Source of the DNA: Saprospiraceae bacterium
Lineage (GTDB): Bacteria; Bacteroidota; Bacteroidia; Chitinophagales; Saprospiraceae
Direction of reading: 5' to 3'
Length of the DNA: 64,000 nt
Assembly: GCA_016719855.1 (NCBI GenBank)
Contig: JADJYH010000029.1
Span: forward strand, 1 to 64,000
Shown here: one piece after another, positions 9,347-18,184 of the stretch
Numbering within the stretch: the stretch's first letter is position 1
Layout of the letters: every line of letters begins with the position of its first letter
Notes under the pieces: model-generated
Told to the model about the DNA's origin: nothing
Seen by the model: only the letters and a program-made list of their open reading frames with translations
Database searches by the model: none
Translations under genes and position numbers: made by a program

Positions 9347-9904
9347 TTAAACGTTGGGGGCAGGGTCTTTCTTCATGATGGCACCTGCGATGAGGGCTGT
9401 AATAAACCCAATAAAGACTGTAACTAGCAACACAAAAATTGCCATAAAATATGGGTTGGAGAAAAAACCAGCAATTTTCTCGGTCATTTCCTCCTGACCG
9501 GGTTGAGCTTTTTGCATGGCAGCATCCTTTATGGCCTCACCTAGGTTAGGGTCTATCAAATTCATGAAAATAATCATCCAAACCGCAGTGATTGCCCCAA
9601 TAATTAGCGCTGTGGCAGTGCCAACGCCTATGCCCCTGCCCAGTGTCATGAAACCGCCCAAATCTTTGTCTCGATGAGCTTTTATCGCCAACACCACTAC
9701 AACAATGACAGCTATGTTGTTTAGGCAGTTTACAACCTGCGAAAGCGTATTTGGATTGGCTGGGTCGCTTAATCCCGTTAGGTGCATCACTAAGCCGAGC
9801 ACTATTAGTGCAAGCGCCAAAATGCCGCCATAGCGCATGGCTGTCGGCCAAACGGAAACCGTGGAAGGGTCGGCAAGTCTGCCAGAATCATTAAAGTCAG
9901 TCAT
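9347..9904 (-). CDS. DUF4199 membrane protein, second copy
   Basis: A 185-residue paralogue of the following gene, also DUF4199. Hydrophobic segments lie near residues 24-44, 62-80, 93-116 and 154-178. The loop LGGFMTLGRGIGVGTATALI matches the family's helix 2-3 region better than the other copy does. An extended polar loop (residues 117-150) carries a QPGQEEMTEKIAGFF stretch. The two copies are divergent in sequence, which points to an old duplication and possibly a heterodimer. Intact frame; start at MTDFNDSGRL. Confidence 0.75.
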   Translation of the reverse strand: MTDFNDSGRLADPSTVSVWPTAMRYGGILALALIVLGLVMHLTGLSDPANPNTLSQVVNCLNNIAVIVVVVLAIKAHRDKDLGGFMTLGRGIGVGTATALIIGAITAVWMIIFMNLIDPNLGEAIKDAAMQKAQPGQEEMTEKIAGFFSNPYFMAIFVLLVTVFIGFITALIAGAIMKKDPAPNV

Positions 9905-9994
9905 AACGTTTTGAGTTTTGAAGGTGAAAGAATGGCGAAAGATAGCCTTCCCCAGTCATTTTCAAATTAAAATTAGACGAAATACCACCAAACC

Positions 9995-11266
9995 TCAGCC
10001 CTCAGCCCGCCAAAACCTCCCCTTGTTCACCACACCCAGCACCCTACCCTTCAACCGCCAACCCACGAAAGGCGTATTTTTTGATTTTGAAAAAATGTCT
10101 TTTTTTGAAAAAGACCATTCCTGTTTTGGGTCAAAAATCGTCAGGTTGGCATCCATGCCAGGCCCAAGTTTTGCCTCCGGCAAACCCAATATCTTTCGTG
10201 GCGCAATGGCCAGACATTCTACCAACTGACTGACCGTCAATGAATTAGCGAGGTGCATCCAACTTAGTCCAAAGGCCGTCTCCAGCCCAATCGCCCCGAA
10301 GTCAGCGAAGGGGAACTCCAGGTTTTTGGCCTCCGGGTCGAGCGGGGTGTGGTTGGAAGTAATGCAGTCAATCGTGCCATCAGCAAGGCCAGCCCGCAGT
10401 GCTTCGAAGTCTGACTGCTCACGGATGGGCGGCATCACCTTGAAGTTCGGGTCGAAGTCGTGCAGCAGGTGGTCGTCGCAGGCGATGTTCATGGCGGCCA
10501 CCGAGGCGGTCACTTGCAGCCCACGGGCCTTGGCATCTCGCACCAGTTCCACGGAGCCAGCCGTGGAGATGTTGAGGGCGTGGAGGCGGGAGCCAGTGTA
10601 CTCGGCCAGGTAAATATCCCGTCGCAGCATCACCTCTTCGGCGAGTGCGGGGATGCCCTTCATGCCGAGGGAGGTGCTCATCAGCCCTTCGTGCAATTGC
10701 CCGCCGGGCGCCATCGTGCGGTCGTGCGGACGGTTGAGGATGACGCCGTTGAAGGGCTTCACGTATTGCAGCGCCCGCAACATGAGGCCGCTGTCCTGCA
10801 CCGATTTTTTGCCATCGGAAAAAGCCACAGCGCCTGCCGCCTGCATGTCGTACATCTCGGTGAGGTCCTTGCCCAGGCAGTCGTGCGACACGGCACCGAT
10901 GGGCAGAAAGTCAACGAGGCTGCCCTTCGCCATGCTGCGCACGTACTGCACCTCCGACTTGGAGTGGGTGGCCGGGGCGGTGTTGGGCAGGCAGGCGATG
11001 GCAGTGTAGCCTCCAGCGGCGGCGGCTTTTTCCACAGAGGCAAAGTCTTCCCGGTGCTCAAAACCGGGGTCGCCAACGAGGGTGCCAAGGTCGAGCCAGC
11101 CCGGTGATACGCAGGCGCCTTTTGCATCGAAAACCGTGGCTCCTGCGGCAGTTAGTCCAGTGCCAATGTTCTCGATTTTCCCGTTCTTGATGAAAATATC
11201 CGCCGTTGTCCCATCGTGTTGCGAAACTGGGTGTACGAGGGTGGCGTTTTTGATGAGTAGTTGCAT
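9995..11266 (-). CDS. Dihydroorotase-like amidohydrolase lacking key metal ligands
   Basis: A 423-residue protein with the full dihydroorotase architecture: MQLLIKNATLVHPVS start, amidohydrolase barrel, and a C-terminal LTIFDPKQEWSF strand. The first metal motif, normally DxHxH in active enzymes, reads DLGTLVGDPGFEHRED, with no His-x-His pair. The late motif reads ITSNHTPLD in place of the usual TDHAPH, so the catalytic Asp is an Asn. Other parts, such as AAAAGGYTAIACLPNTAPAT, are well kept. It is therefore probably a non-catalytic PyrC-like subunit or an enzyme with changed chemistry, by analogy with the inactive dihydroorotase of some aspartate transcarbamoylase complexes. It leads the DUF4199-DUF4199-GT2 run. 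A TATTTTTG box (complement of 11283-11290) lies just upstream. Confidence 0.83.
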   Translation of the reverse strand: MQLLIKNATLVHPVSQHDGTTADIFIKNGKIENIGTGLTAAGATVFDAKGACVSPGWLDLGTLVGDPGFEHREDFASVEKAAAAGGYTAIACLPNTAPATHSKSEVQYVRSMAKGSLVDFLPIGAVSHDCLGKDLTEMYDMQAAGAVAFSDGKKSVQDSGLMLRALQYVKPFNGVILNRPHDRTMAPGGQLHEGLMSTSLGMKGIPALAEEVMLRRDIYLAEYTGSRLHALNISTAGSVELVRDAKARGLQVTASVAAMNIACDDHLLHDFDPNFKVMPPIREQSDFEALRAGLADGTIDCITSNHTPLDPEAKNLEFPFADFGAIGLETAFGLSWMHLANSLTVSQLVECLAIAPRKILGLPEAKLGPGMDANLTIFDPKQEWSFSKKDIFSKSKNTPFVGWRLKGRVLGVVNKGRFWRAEG

Positions 11267-11321
11267 GAATGCGATTTGGGCACAAAAATAGTTCGGCGGG
11301 CTGAAAGAACAGCGAGAAATA

Positions 11322-11621
11322 TCAGTGCTGTTCCTCCGTTTGCTCCTCCTCTTCTTCTGTATGGTGCTGCAATATCCGTTGGTAGAACTTCGCTGACTTC
11401 TCGCTCAAAATTGCTGGCTCAAAATTGATGCCCTGCAAGATGTCGAGCAGTGCGTTCATGCGAGCCTCCGTTTCATAGAACTTGTTGATTATGACGATGT
11501 TGCGTGCCTCCACGATGCAGTAGCCGGAGTTGAAATTGCCTTTTTCATAGCGGATTACATAACCCAGTTCCTGAAAAAGCACTTCGAGTTTTTGGAGGGA
11601 ATGCTTGGTAATATTAATCAT
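11322..11621 (-). CDS. Small conserved Bacteroidota protein, unknown function
   Basis: A 99-residue soluble protein. Its core (KLEVLFQELGYVIRYEKGNF then SGYCIVEARNIVIINKFYET) has the look of a small conserved Bacteroidota family without known role: an alpha helix, a beta hairpin carrying a YEKGNFNSGYC turn, and a helical tail. The C-terminus is a Glu-rich run (TEEEEEQTEEQH), likely disordered. It lies 55 bases upstream of the dihydroorotase-like gene on the same strand and may be co-transcribed with it. No catalytic motif is apparent. Confidence 0.7.
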   Translation of the reverse strand: MINITKHSLQKLEVLFQELGYVIRYEKGNFNSGYCIVEARNIVIINKFYETEARMNALLDILQGINFEPAILSEKSAKFYQRILQHHTEEEEEQTEEQH

Positions 11622-11848
11622 GTTCGACTGTATTTTCGGGTCGCAAATATGGCAAAAAACAGGGAAGGCGGCCCATCTTTGTCACCGAATCATTACAGAA
11701 TAAAAGAAGTTGCTTTTTAAAATCACAATACATGAATTTCGATTAATTCAAACAATTCGATATTTTAAGTTAAAAAACTTGACGCTCCCCAATATTTAAT
11801 GTAACTTGCCAACGTTCCAAATTATTTCATTTCCAAAACCATTACATC

Positions 11849-12232
11849 ATGAAGACGCATCGCAGAGAAATCCTGATTTATTTCAACCCTAACTCCAGCA
11901 ACGACCGCAAAACCGTTGCCCATGCCCAGAGCCTAGCACCGTACATCCGCACTTATGCCTTTGACCAAGCACCCTCTACCGCCACCAGTTGGCAGCAAAT
12001 ACTCAGCGCCTTGGACATTCACCCAAAGGATTTAATGAACAAATCCCATCCTTATTACCAAGAAAACATTCGAGGCAGAACGTTCAATGACCAAGACTGG
12101 CTTAATGTTATCATGCACAACCCTTCCCTCCTGAGAGCCCCCATTGCAATACGGGGCAACAAGGCCGTACTTTGCTGCAACGCCACCGATATTTATAAAT
12201 TGACCACCGGCGAGGCTGTCACCTTTTTTTAA
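11849..12232 (+). CDS. ArsC/Spx-like thioredoxin-fold protein without the catalytic Cys
   Basis: A 127-residue protein matching the arsenate-reductase/Spx (YffB) fold: an N-terminal strand REILIYFNPNSSNDRKTVAH, and a C-terminal IMHNPSLLRAPIAIRGNKAV that is the family's conserved Pro-loop and Arg region. In active ArsC-type proteins the first loop is NPxCxxxR/K; here it is NPNSSNDRK with no Cys. The protein has two adjacent Cys near its C-terminus (VLCCNA). It is unlikely to be an arsenate reductase and may bind a partner, as Spx does. It stands alone on the plus strand with its own terminator 60 bases downstream. Confidence 0.72.
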   Translation: MKTHRREILIYFNPNSSNDRKTVAHAQSLAPYIRTYAFDQAPSTATSWQQILSALDIHPKDLMNKSHPYYQENIRGRTFNDQDWLNVIMHNPSLLRAPIAIRGNKAVLCCNATDIYKLTTGEAVTFF

Positions 12233-12290
12233 AAATCATCGCCTGCCTTGTTTCCAATCGCCAGAGTTTCACTAATTTTGATGGCGAAAT

Positions 12291-12322
12291 GAAAGACGGA
12301 GCATTCCGTCTTTCGTTTTTTT
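12291..12322 (+). terminator. Rho-independent terminator after the ArsC-like gene
   Basis: A perfect 10-bp stem, GAAAGACGGA and TCCGTCTTTC, with a GCAT loop, followed by one G and seven T. It lies 58 bases after the stop of the ArsC-like gene. Confidence 0.9.
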
Positions 12323-12370
12323 GGCCAAAACTGGCCGTAAACAACTGATATTCAAATACTTAATTCGACC

Positions 12371-12736
12371 ATGCCAAGTTTTGAAATCGAAGGCAAGCTC
12401 CTTCGCAAATATGACGCTGAAAGCAAGTCCGCTTCTTTCCAGGCCCGTGAGTTCGTGCTGGAAATACCAGACGGCAACTACCCACAGTTCATCAAGTTCC
12501 AACTGACGCAAGACCGCTGCGCCGCCATTGATGCTTTCACGGAGGGCGAGCAGGTCAAGGTACACTTCGACCTGCGGGGCCGTGAATGGCAGGGCAAGTA
12601 CTTCACCAACCTCAACGCTTGGCGCATCGAAAAAGCATCAGCCGCCGCCGCCGCTCCTGCCGCCGCCGACCCGGATTACGACTTCCCCACTGCCTCCGAC
12701 GAGCCTGCGCACGTGAACGAGGATTTGCCGTTTTGA
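12371..12736 (+). CDS. DUF3127 OB-fold-like protein with SSB-type C-terminal tip
   Basis: A 121-residue member of DUF3127, a Bacteroidota family. The N-terminal 85 residues hold the domain (FEIEGKLLRKYDAES, then FQAREFVLEIPDGNYPQFIK, then VKVHFDLRGREWQGKYFTNL), which is beta-rich and compatible with an OB fold. An Ala-rich linker follows, and then an acidic tail ending in NEDLPF, closely matching the DDIPF/DDLPF tip by which single-stranded-DNA-binding proteins recruit partners. I infer a nucleic-acid-related role from this combination; DNA binding itself is not shown by sequence. It is convergent with the GH2 gene across a reiterated hairpin. Confidence 0.8.
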   Translation: MPSFEIEGKLLRKYDAESKSASFQAREFVLEIPDGNYPQFIKFQLTQDRCAAIDAFTEGEQVKVHFDLRGREWQGKYFTNLNAWRIEKASAAAAAPAAADPDYDFPTASDEPAHVNEDLPF

Positions 12737-12744
12737 CAATTTTC

Positions 12745-12813
12745 GATTTACGAGTGACGACTGACGATTGACCACGCTGCCAATCGTCAGTCGTCAGTCG
12801 TCAATCGTAAATC
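12745..12813. repeat. Hairpin built of TGACGAC units between convergent genes
   Basis: Left arm 12745-12770 and right arm 12781-12813 are inverted repeats built on a 7-base unit (ACTGACG and its complement). The right arm carries one extra unit. It ends two bases before the GH2 stop codon, so it could end transcription from both sides. Confidence 0.88.
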
Positions 12814-12814
12814 C

Positions 12815-15253
12815 TCAATGCCCCACCCTCGCCTCCAACCTTTTCCCGAACGCATCCTCCAACCAAAACTCCAACCCCACCCCGCCTTTTTTCTGGAAAA
12901 ACTCCACCCGAATCGAGTGCTTTCCAGCAGCAAGCGCCACACTGGCTGGCAAATCTTTCATGCCGTGGATGCCATCATTGTCAATTAGCCGCTGGCCATC
13001 GAGGGTGAGTCGGGAGCCATCGTCGGTGCGGAGGTGCAGGGTGTAAACGCCCGCCGACGGCACCTCCACCCAACCATCGAACACTACACCGAAATCTTCC
13101 TTGCCTTCCACTTGCTGCAAGCTTAAATCACTGACAGTCAGCGTTTTGGTAGGTGTCAATTTTGAAAAATCAGGTAAAACATCCCAAGCGCCTTCATAAA
13201 CCTTTGCCGACAGGCCAGCCTCTTTCCCGGTTTTCCCCTTCGGCTTCATGGCCTTTGTTTTGGTGAAAACATAGCGCTGCTCGTGGCTCTTGAGGCTGTC
13301 CGGCCAAGCAGCACGGGTTACGATGGCCGTGGTCTTCTTCAACGGAATCGGCGTCGAGTAGCGCTGCCACACCAGCGGGCCTTTCCCGGATTCGATGGCG
13401 TATTCGATGACGGCATTGGGCTTCACGGTGGCCAACGTCACATTGGTGTTTTTTACAAAAATATTGGTGCTGGTGGTCGGTTTTGGCGGCATTTGGCCAC
13501 GATGCGCCAGCCGCAGCAGCGCCGGGTCGAGCTTCAGCACCTTACGGTCGTAGGTCATCAAGCCGTTGCTTTCGGTCTCCACGTCGCTCACCTGGGTGTA
13601 CACGGCAGCACTCAACCCTTCCGATTTTTCGAGTTCAAACAACTTCCGGTAAAGCTCCTCGTAGCGGGTCAGCAGCGCCTCGGGCGTCTCGATTTGTTGG
13701 TAGCCCCAGCCTTCGTTCGTCCACTGGTGGCCGACCACATTGAGGCCGAGGCCACCGAACTCGCCCAGCACCGCAGCCCGGCCATCCTCCACTTTCGGAG
13801 AAGATGGGCCGGGGTAGTCGTGGATGTCAAGCACGTCGCCGACCCCGGCATCCGTCCAACCGGAGGCGTTGTTGACGAGGCGGGTGGGGTCCCATTCCCG
13901 CAATCTTTCCACATAAAAAGGCGTCTCGTGCTGCCCCCAGCCTTCGTTGAAAGGCACCCACATCACAATGCTGGGGTGGTTGAACAGGTTGTCCACCATC
14001 GCCTTCATTTCCCAACGGAACTGCGTCCGCTCGTCCTCGGTCTTCGGGTCGGCGCTCGGCATGTCCTGCCAGACGAGGATGCCAAGTCGGTCGCAGAGAT
14101 AGTACCAGCGCTCCGGCTCCACCTTCACGTGCTTGCGTATCATGTTGAAGCCCAAAGACTTAAGCGTTTCAATATCGTATTTCATGGCCTCCTCGTTGGG
14201 AGCTGTGTAGAGGCCGTCCGGCCAAAAGCCCTGGTCGAGCGGGCCGAGCTGGAAGATGGGCTTGTCGTTGAGCATCAAGCGGGTCACGCCATTTTCGTCG
14301 GGGCCTACGCTGGTTTTGCGAAGCCCAAAATAGCCCTTCACCTTGTCCAAAGGCTTGCCGTTGGTGCCCTCAATCGTGATTTCGAGGTCGTAGAGGAAGG
14401 GGTCTTCAAGTGTCCAAAGATGGCCGTCCTTCACGAAAAGCATCAGCGGTGCGCCCGCTTTGCCGCTGGCGCTCGTCACCACCCGACCGTTCTGCAAGAC
14501 GCTGGCGACTACTTTTTGCCCATCCAGGAAATGTTCTGTTTCCACCCGCACAAGCGCCCGGTTTTTGTCTGGCTGCGGCTCCACCCGGTAGGACCGGATG
14601 TAGCTCTGCGGCACTGGCTCCAGCCAAACCGTCTGCCAGATGCCGCTGGTCGGCGTGTAAAAAATGCCGCCCGGCGTCAGCGACTGCTTGCCCACAGCCT
14701 GCCCGCCAGCATTGGTCGGGTCAGTGACATGGATGGACAGCTCCGCCTCTTGGCCGAGGGTGACGGCGTCGGTGATATCGAAGTAAAATGGGTCGTAGCC
14801 GCCCTTGTGGTCGCCCACTTTTTTGCCATTGACGAAGGCCGAAGTTTGCCAGTCAACAGCACCGAAATGGAGCAGCACCCGCTGTCCTTTCCAACGGCTT
14901 GGCATAAAAAATTTGCGGGTATAAACCATCACATGCGTAGGTTCCACCCGCCAGCCACAGCCTGATAGCGCCGACTCGACGGGGTACGGCACGAGGATTT
15001 TGCCTTGCTTGAACGGCCTGCCCGGCCCTTGTGCTTGCAGGCTGAGGTTCCACAGGCCGTTCAGGTTGACCCAGTCGAGGCGGGTCATCGTGGGTCGGGG
15101 GTACTCTGGGAAGGGGTTTTCAGTGGTCACCTTGTCCGTCCACGGGGTGGTCAGCGAACCGGGAACAGGCTTCCAGGGTTGCTGCGCCATTGACGTAACT
15201 TGTTGAAAAACAAAGATTAAGGCAAAGAAAATCGGTAGGTTGCGTAATGTCAT
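12815..15253 (-). CDS. Glycoside hydrolase family 2 enzyme with C-terminal PA14-like domain
   Basis: An 812-residue exported glycosidase (signal peptide LPIFFALIFVFQQVTSMAQ). Domain order: sugar-binding jelly roll (about 55-210, with GLWNLSL and GGYDPFYFDITD), immunoglobulin-like domain (about 215-315), TIM barrel (about 325-590), linker, and a PA14-like module (about 690-812, with LHLRTDDGSRLTLDGQRLI). The predicted acid/base is Glu437 in VPFNEGWG and the nucleophile Glu498 in LGEFGG. It is the kind of GH2 usually called beta-galactosidase/glucuronidase-like; the substrate is not determined. The frame is intact. The PA14-like tail suggests carbohydrate attachment or substrate capture. Confidence 0.9.
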   Translation of the reverse strand: MTLRNLPIFFALIFVFQQVTSMAQQPWKPVPGSLTTPWTDKVTTENPFPEYPRPTMTRLDWVNLNGLWNLSLQAQGPGRPFKQGKILVPYPVESALSGCGWRVEPTHVMVYTRKFFMPSRWKGQRVLLHFGAVDWQTSAFVNGKKVGDHKGGYDPFYFDITDAVTLGQEAELSIHVTDPTNAGGQAVGKQSLTPGGIFYTPTSGIWQTVWLEPVPQSYIRSYRVEPQPDKNRALVRVETEHFLDGQKVVASVLQNGRVVTSASGKAGAPLMLFVKDGHLWTLEDPFLYDLEITIEGTNGKPLDKVKGYFGLRKTSVGPDENGVTRLMLNDKPIFQLGPLDQGFWPDGLYTAPNEEAMKYDIETLKSLGFNMIRKHVKVEPERWYYLCDRLGILVWQDMPSADPKTEDERTQFRWEMKAMVDNLFNHPSIVMWVPFNEGWGQHETPFYVERLREWDPTRLVNNASGWTDAGVGDVLDIHDYPGPSSPKVEDGRAAVLGEFGGLGLNVVGHQWTNEGWGYQQIETPEALLTRYEELYRKLFELEKSEGLSAAVYTQVSDVETESNGLMTYDRKVLKLDPALLRLAHRGQMPPKPTTSTNIFVKNTNVTLATVKPNAVIEYAIESGKGPLVWQRYSTPIPLKKTTAIVTRAAWPDSLKSHEQRYVFTKTKAMKPKGKTGKEAGLSAKVYEGAWDVLPDFSKLTPTKTLTVSDLSLQQVEGKEDFGVVFDGWVEVPSAGVYTLHLRTDDGSRLTLDGQRLIDNDGIHGMKDLPASVALAAGKHSIRVEFFQKKGGVGLEFWLEDAFGKRLEARVGH

Positions 15254-15504
15254 GCTGAAAAAATTATGGATGAATAGTCGGGCGAAGGTATGTAGTTTTG
15301 CCCACCTGCTAAACGGAGTTTGAAGCCGCAGGTTGCCTCCGCATTTTCTTCCAAATCAATTACCACCGGGGATTGAAATAGTTGCTGAAGATGAACTTTA
15401 TGCGGTACTAAAAAAGCGCTGACAACTGGAATCACTTCAATGCAATGTACTCTACCAATAGTGGATAGAGGGTGCCAAGTCACCCCGTTTTAAAATCAGT
15501 GCTC

Positions 15505-17902
15505 CTACGCCACCTTCCGCTCGTATAAATACTGCTGGAACTCAATAAACAAATCCCGCACCTTCGACAAATCGCCAAGCTTCTCCCCAGCGTCTTCAAA
15601 CGAATGATATTTATTGGTGAGCAACAAGGGCAGCTTCTCTTGGTCTAGTTCTTCTACGCCAGTCTCAATGTATTTGGTAAGTACAAAATCAATGAACTCC
15701 CTTTGACTATCGTCCAATAAGGCGAAGATGGTCTTTTCAGCGGCAGCTACCCTTTCCCAACGGGTAATGGGCTTCACCTCGCTGTTGAACACATATTCCA
15801 AGACATCAAACAAATCGCTTTTCTCAGCATCAACCAGCTTCTGCAATATCGTCAATTCTTCCTTGCCAAAACCTGCTTCATCCAACTTCTCCAACAGCGT
15901 TCGCCTCGTGAGCGGATTGCTCCAGAGCGTCCTCAATTCCGATTCCGACTTGAACAGGTTCGGCAACTCACCGAAAAGGTTGTTCATAAATTCCTCTGCC
16001 GAAATGGGTCTCCCGTCTGAACTCCAGAAGGAAGTGGACATCATGTGCTGTATTTCCCGTTCCTTGCCATCCTTCAACTTCACTTTGACCTTCACCTTCT
16101 TTTTGCATATACAAGGCGCTCTAAAGCAAACTGGACATTCCTCTGGTGGCTCTTTCACACAGACACACGGCCTTTGCCCACAAACATCGCAGGGCTTCGG
16201 CGGCACGTATTCGCATTCGCAGGGGTTTTGCCCACACTTTGCACAAGGCTCTTCCTCCAATGGTTCACCGTCCCATTCGGGGTCGGAGAAGTGCTGGTAG
16301 GCATTCACGAAATCGTAGATGGTGAAAAACCATTTGCCCTCAAAAGCCTCGTGCCTCGACCCACTATCTGCTTGAACTCTATCATCGAGTTCACCGGGCG
16401 CATTAGCACGATGTTGCGGATGTTTCGGGCATCCACGCCTGTCGAGAGCTTTTGCGAGGTGGTGAGTATCGTCGGAATCAGCTTTTCGTTGTCCTGAAAC
16501 TCCCGCAAAAACTCCTCGCCTCTTTCCCCATCATTGGCCGTGACACGGACACAGTAATTGATATCCTTGCTTTGCTTGTATTGGTTCACCAAATCCCGAA
16601 CCGCCGCCGCATGGTCTTGGGTGGCACAGAAGATGATGGCCTTTTCCCGTTGGTTGGCCTCGTCCATGTAGATGCGCACCCGCTTGGCTTCCCGCTCTTT
16701 TATCTCGATGATTTTATTGAAATCGGCTTCTTCGTAGAGCTTGCCTTCTTCTATTTCGCCTTCCACGACTTGGTCATCGCTGGTGTAGATGTAGTCATCG
16801 AGTGTCGTTTGGATGCGCTTCACTTTGAAGGGCGTCAAGAAACCATCGTTGATGCCTTCCTTGAGGGAATAGGAATAGACCGGCTCCCCGAAGTATTTAT
16901 AGGTATCGACATTGTCCTTCCGCTTGGGCGTTGCCGTCAGGGCCCATGGTTAACGGCAGGCGCAAAGTATTCCAAAATGCCCCGCCAATTCCCCTCGTCG
17001 TTGGCACCGCCCCGGTGGCATTCGTCTATGATGATAAAGTCGAAATAGTCCGGCGGATAGGCACCAAAGTAGGGCGCTGGATTGCCTTCCTTGTCTGTGC
17101 CGCTCATAAAGGTTTGGAATATCGTAAAGAAAATACTGCCATTCGTTGGCACATTGCCCGACTTCCTTATCTCGTTGGGCTTTATCCTGACCAGCGCATC
17201 TTCCGGGAAAGCCGAAAAGGCATTGTAGGCTTGGTCGGCCAGTATGTTCCTATCGGCGAGGAAAAGCACCCTCGGCCTGCGGCTGCCGTCCCGCTTCAAG
17301 TTCCAACGGGTCTGGAACAACTTCCATGCTATCTGAAAAGCAATCGCCGTTTTCCCCGTGCCCGTGGCAAGCGTGAGTAAGATGCGGTCCTTTTCGTTGG
17401 CCACCGCTTCCAGCGTGTTCCGCACCGCTATCTCCTGGTAAAACCGCAACTGCCAAGTGCCGCTCTTGTCCTCAAAAGGCACGTTGTCAAACTTCTCCCG
17501 CCAATCGTTCTGCACACCAAACGCCTTGTTCCAAAGCGCTTCGGGACTTAGGTAATCTTCCACCGGCCCTTCCTTCCCCGTCGCATGGCAGATGCTGTAA
17601 ATCTCCCTGCCGTTTGTGGCATAGCTCGTATCCAGCTTCAACTTCTCGGCGTACTGCTTGGCCTGCGCCACGCCTTCGCCCACGCCCAACAAGGCGCTCT
17701 TGGCCTCTATCACGGCCAGCTTCACGCCTTTATAGACCAGCACGTAATCCGCAATGAGCGGCTTCGCCCTGCCCCCACCTGCCTGAATCTTACCTGCCGT
17801 GATGGGGTACTCCCGCAAGACCCTGGAGCCTTCCACTACGCCCCACCCGCAAGCCCGCAGCTTGGGGTCTATGAGTTCTGCTCTGGTTTCGGATTCATTC
17901 AT
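15505..17902 (-). pseudogene. hsdR: Type I restriction endonuclease subunit R, two frameshifts
   Basis: The ATP-driven translocase and nuclease of a type I restriction system. Start at 17902 (MNESETRAELIDP). Visible parts: the nuclease domain with LAVIEAKSALLGVGEG, Walker A LATGTGKTAIAFQ, DECH box IIDECHRGG, helicase motifs TTSQKLSTGVDARNI and QIVGRGTRL, then the C-terminal EcoEI-R-type domain. The frame breaks near 16945, just before TATPKRKDNV, and again at 16342-16345, where a four-A run on the plus strand needs one more base to restore GTRLFEGKWFF. A cysteine-rich insert with CAKCGQNPCECE, CDVCGQRPCVC and CPVCFRAPCIC lies between helicase and C-terminal domain and probably binds zinc. The same-strand order is hsdM, hsdS, transposase, hsdR. 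If the indels are sequencing errors the gene is functional. Confidence 0.85.
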
Positions 17903-17948
17903 GTTGGTTCGATGGGCTTCACCCACCGTTGATTTATTACGTTGTATT

Positions 17949-18110
17949 CGATGGGCGGTGCCCTTCGTTAACATATGCCGCCCCGTTGGGGCTAGGTGTT
18001 CGGGGCCGTGGTCGTAGCCCCAACGGGGCGGAATATATTTGCGTAGGGCATCGCCCTACGATTAGCCAACACCTCACCCATCACCCATTAGCCCTGAAAG
18101 GGCGACATAT
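17949..18110. repeat. REP-like palindrome block, left of the transposase
   Basis: Contains a perfect 17-bp inverted pair (CCGCCCCGTTGGGGCTA and its complement, about 17979-18036), a GTAGGGCATCGCCCTAC hairpin, and GCCCTGAAAGGGCG near 18091. A closely related block lies on the other side of the transposase gene at 18652-18765, with the same order of GGGCGGTG, CCGCCCC and GCCCTGAAAGGGCG segments. Confidence 0.88.
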
Positions 18111-18129
18111 ATTAGCGAGGGGTAACGCC

Positions 18130-18178
18130 CTCGTATTCGTTCGCATTCGTTCGTATTCGTTCGTTTCGTTCGTATTCG
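18130..18178. repeat. Tandem ATTCGTTCG repeat
   Basis: Five or so degenerate copies of a CGTATTCGTTCG unit lie immediately after the transposase stop codon side, next to the REP block. No matching opposite arm was seen. Confidence 0.75.
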
Positions 18179-18184
18179 CCCCCA

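Noticed and set aside
13283..14965. 560-codon open frame on the plus strand
   Set aside because: It is antisense to the GH2 gene, which has clear family motifs. The frame is open because of GC-rich third positions on the opposite strand.
15250..15483. 77-codon minus-strand frame between GH2 and hsdR
   Set aside because: No family pattern and it overlaps the GH2 start region; not protein-like.
15505..17902. Phase-variable switching of hsdR by the A run at 16342-16345
   Set aside because: A four-base run is too short for ordinary slippage-based phase variation; a sequencing or assembly indel is more likely.
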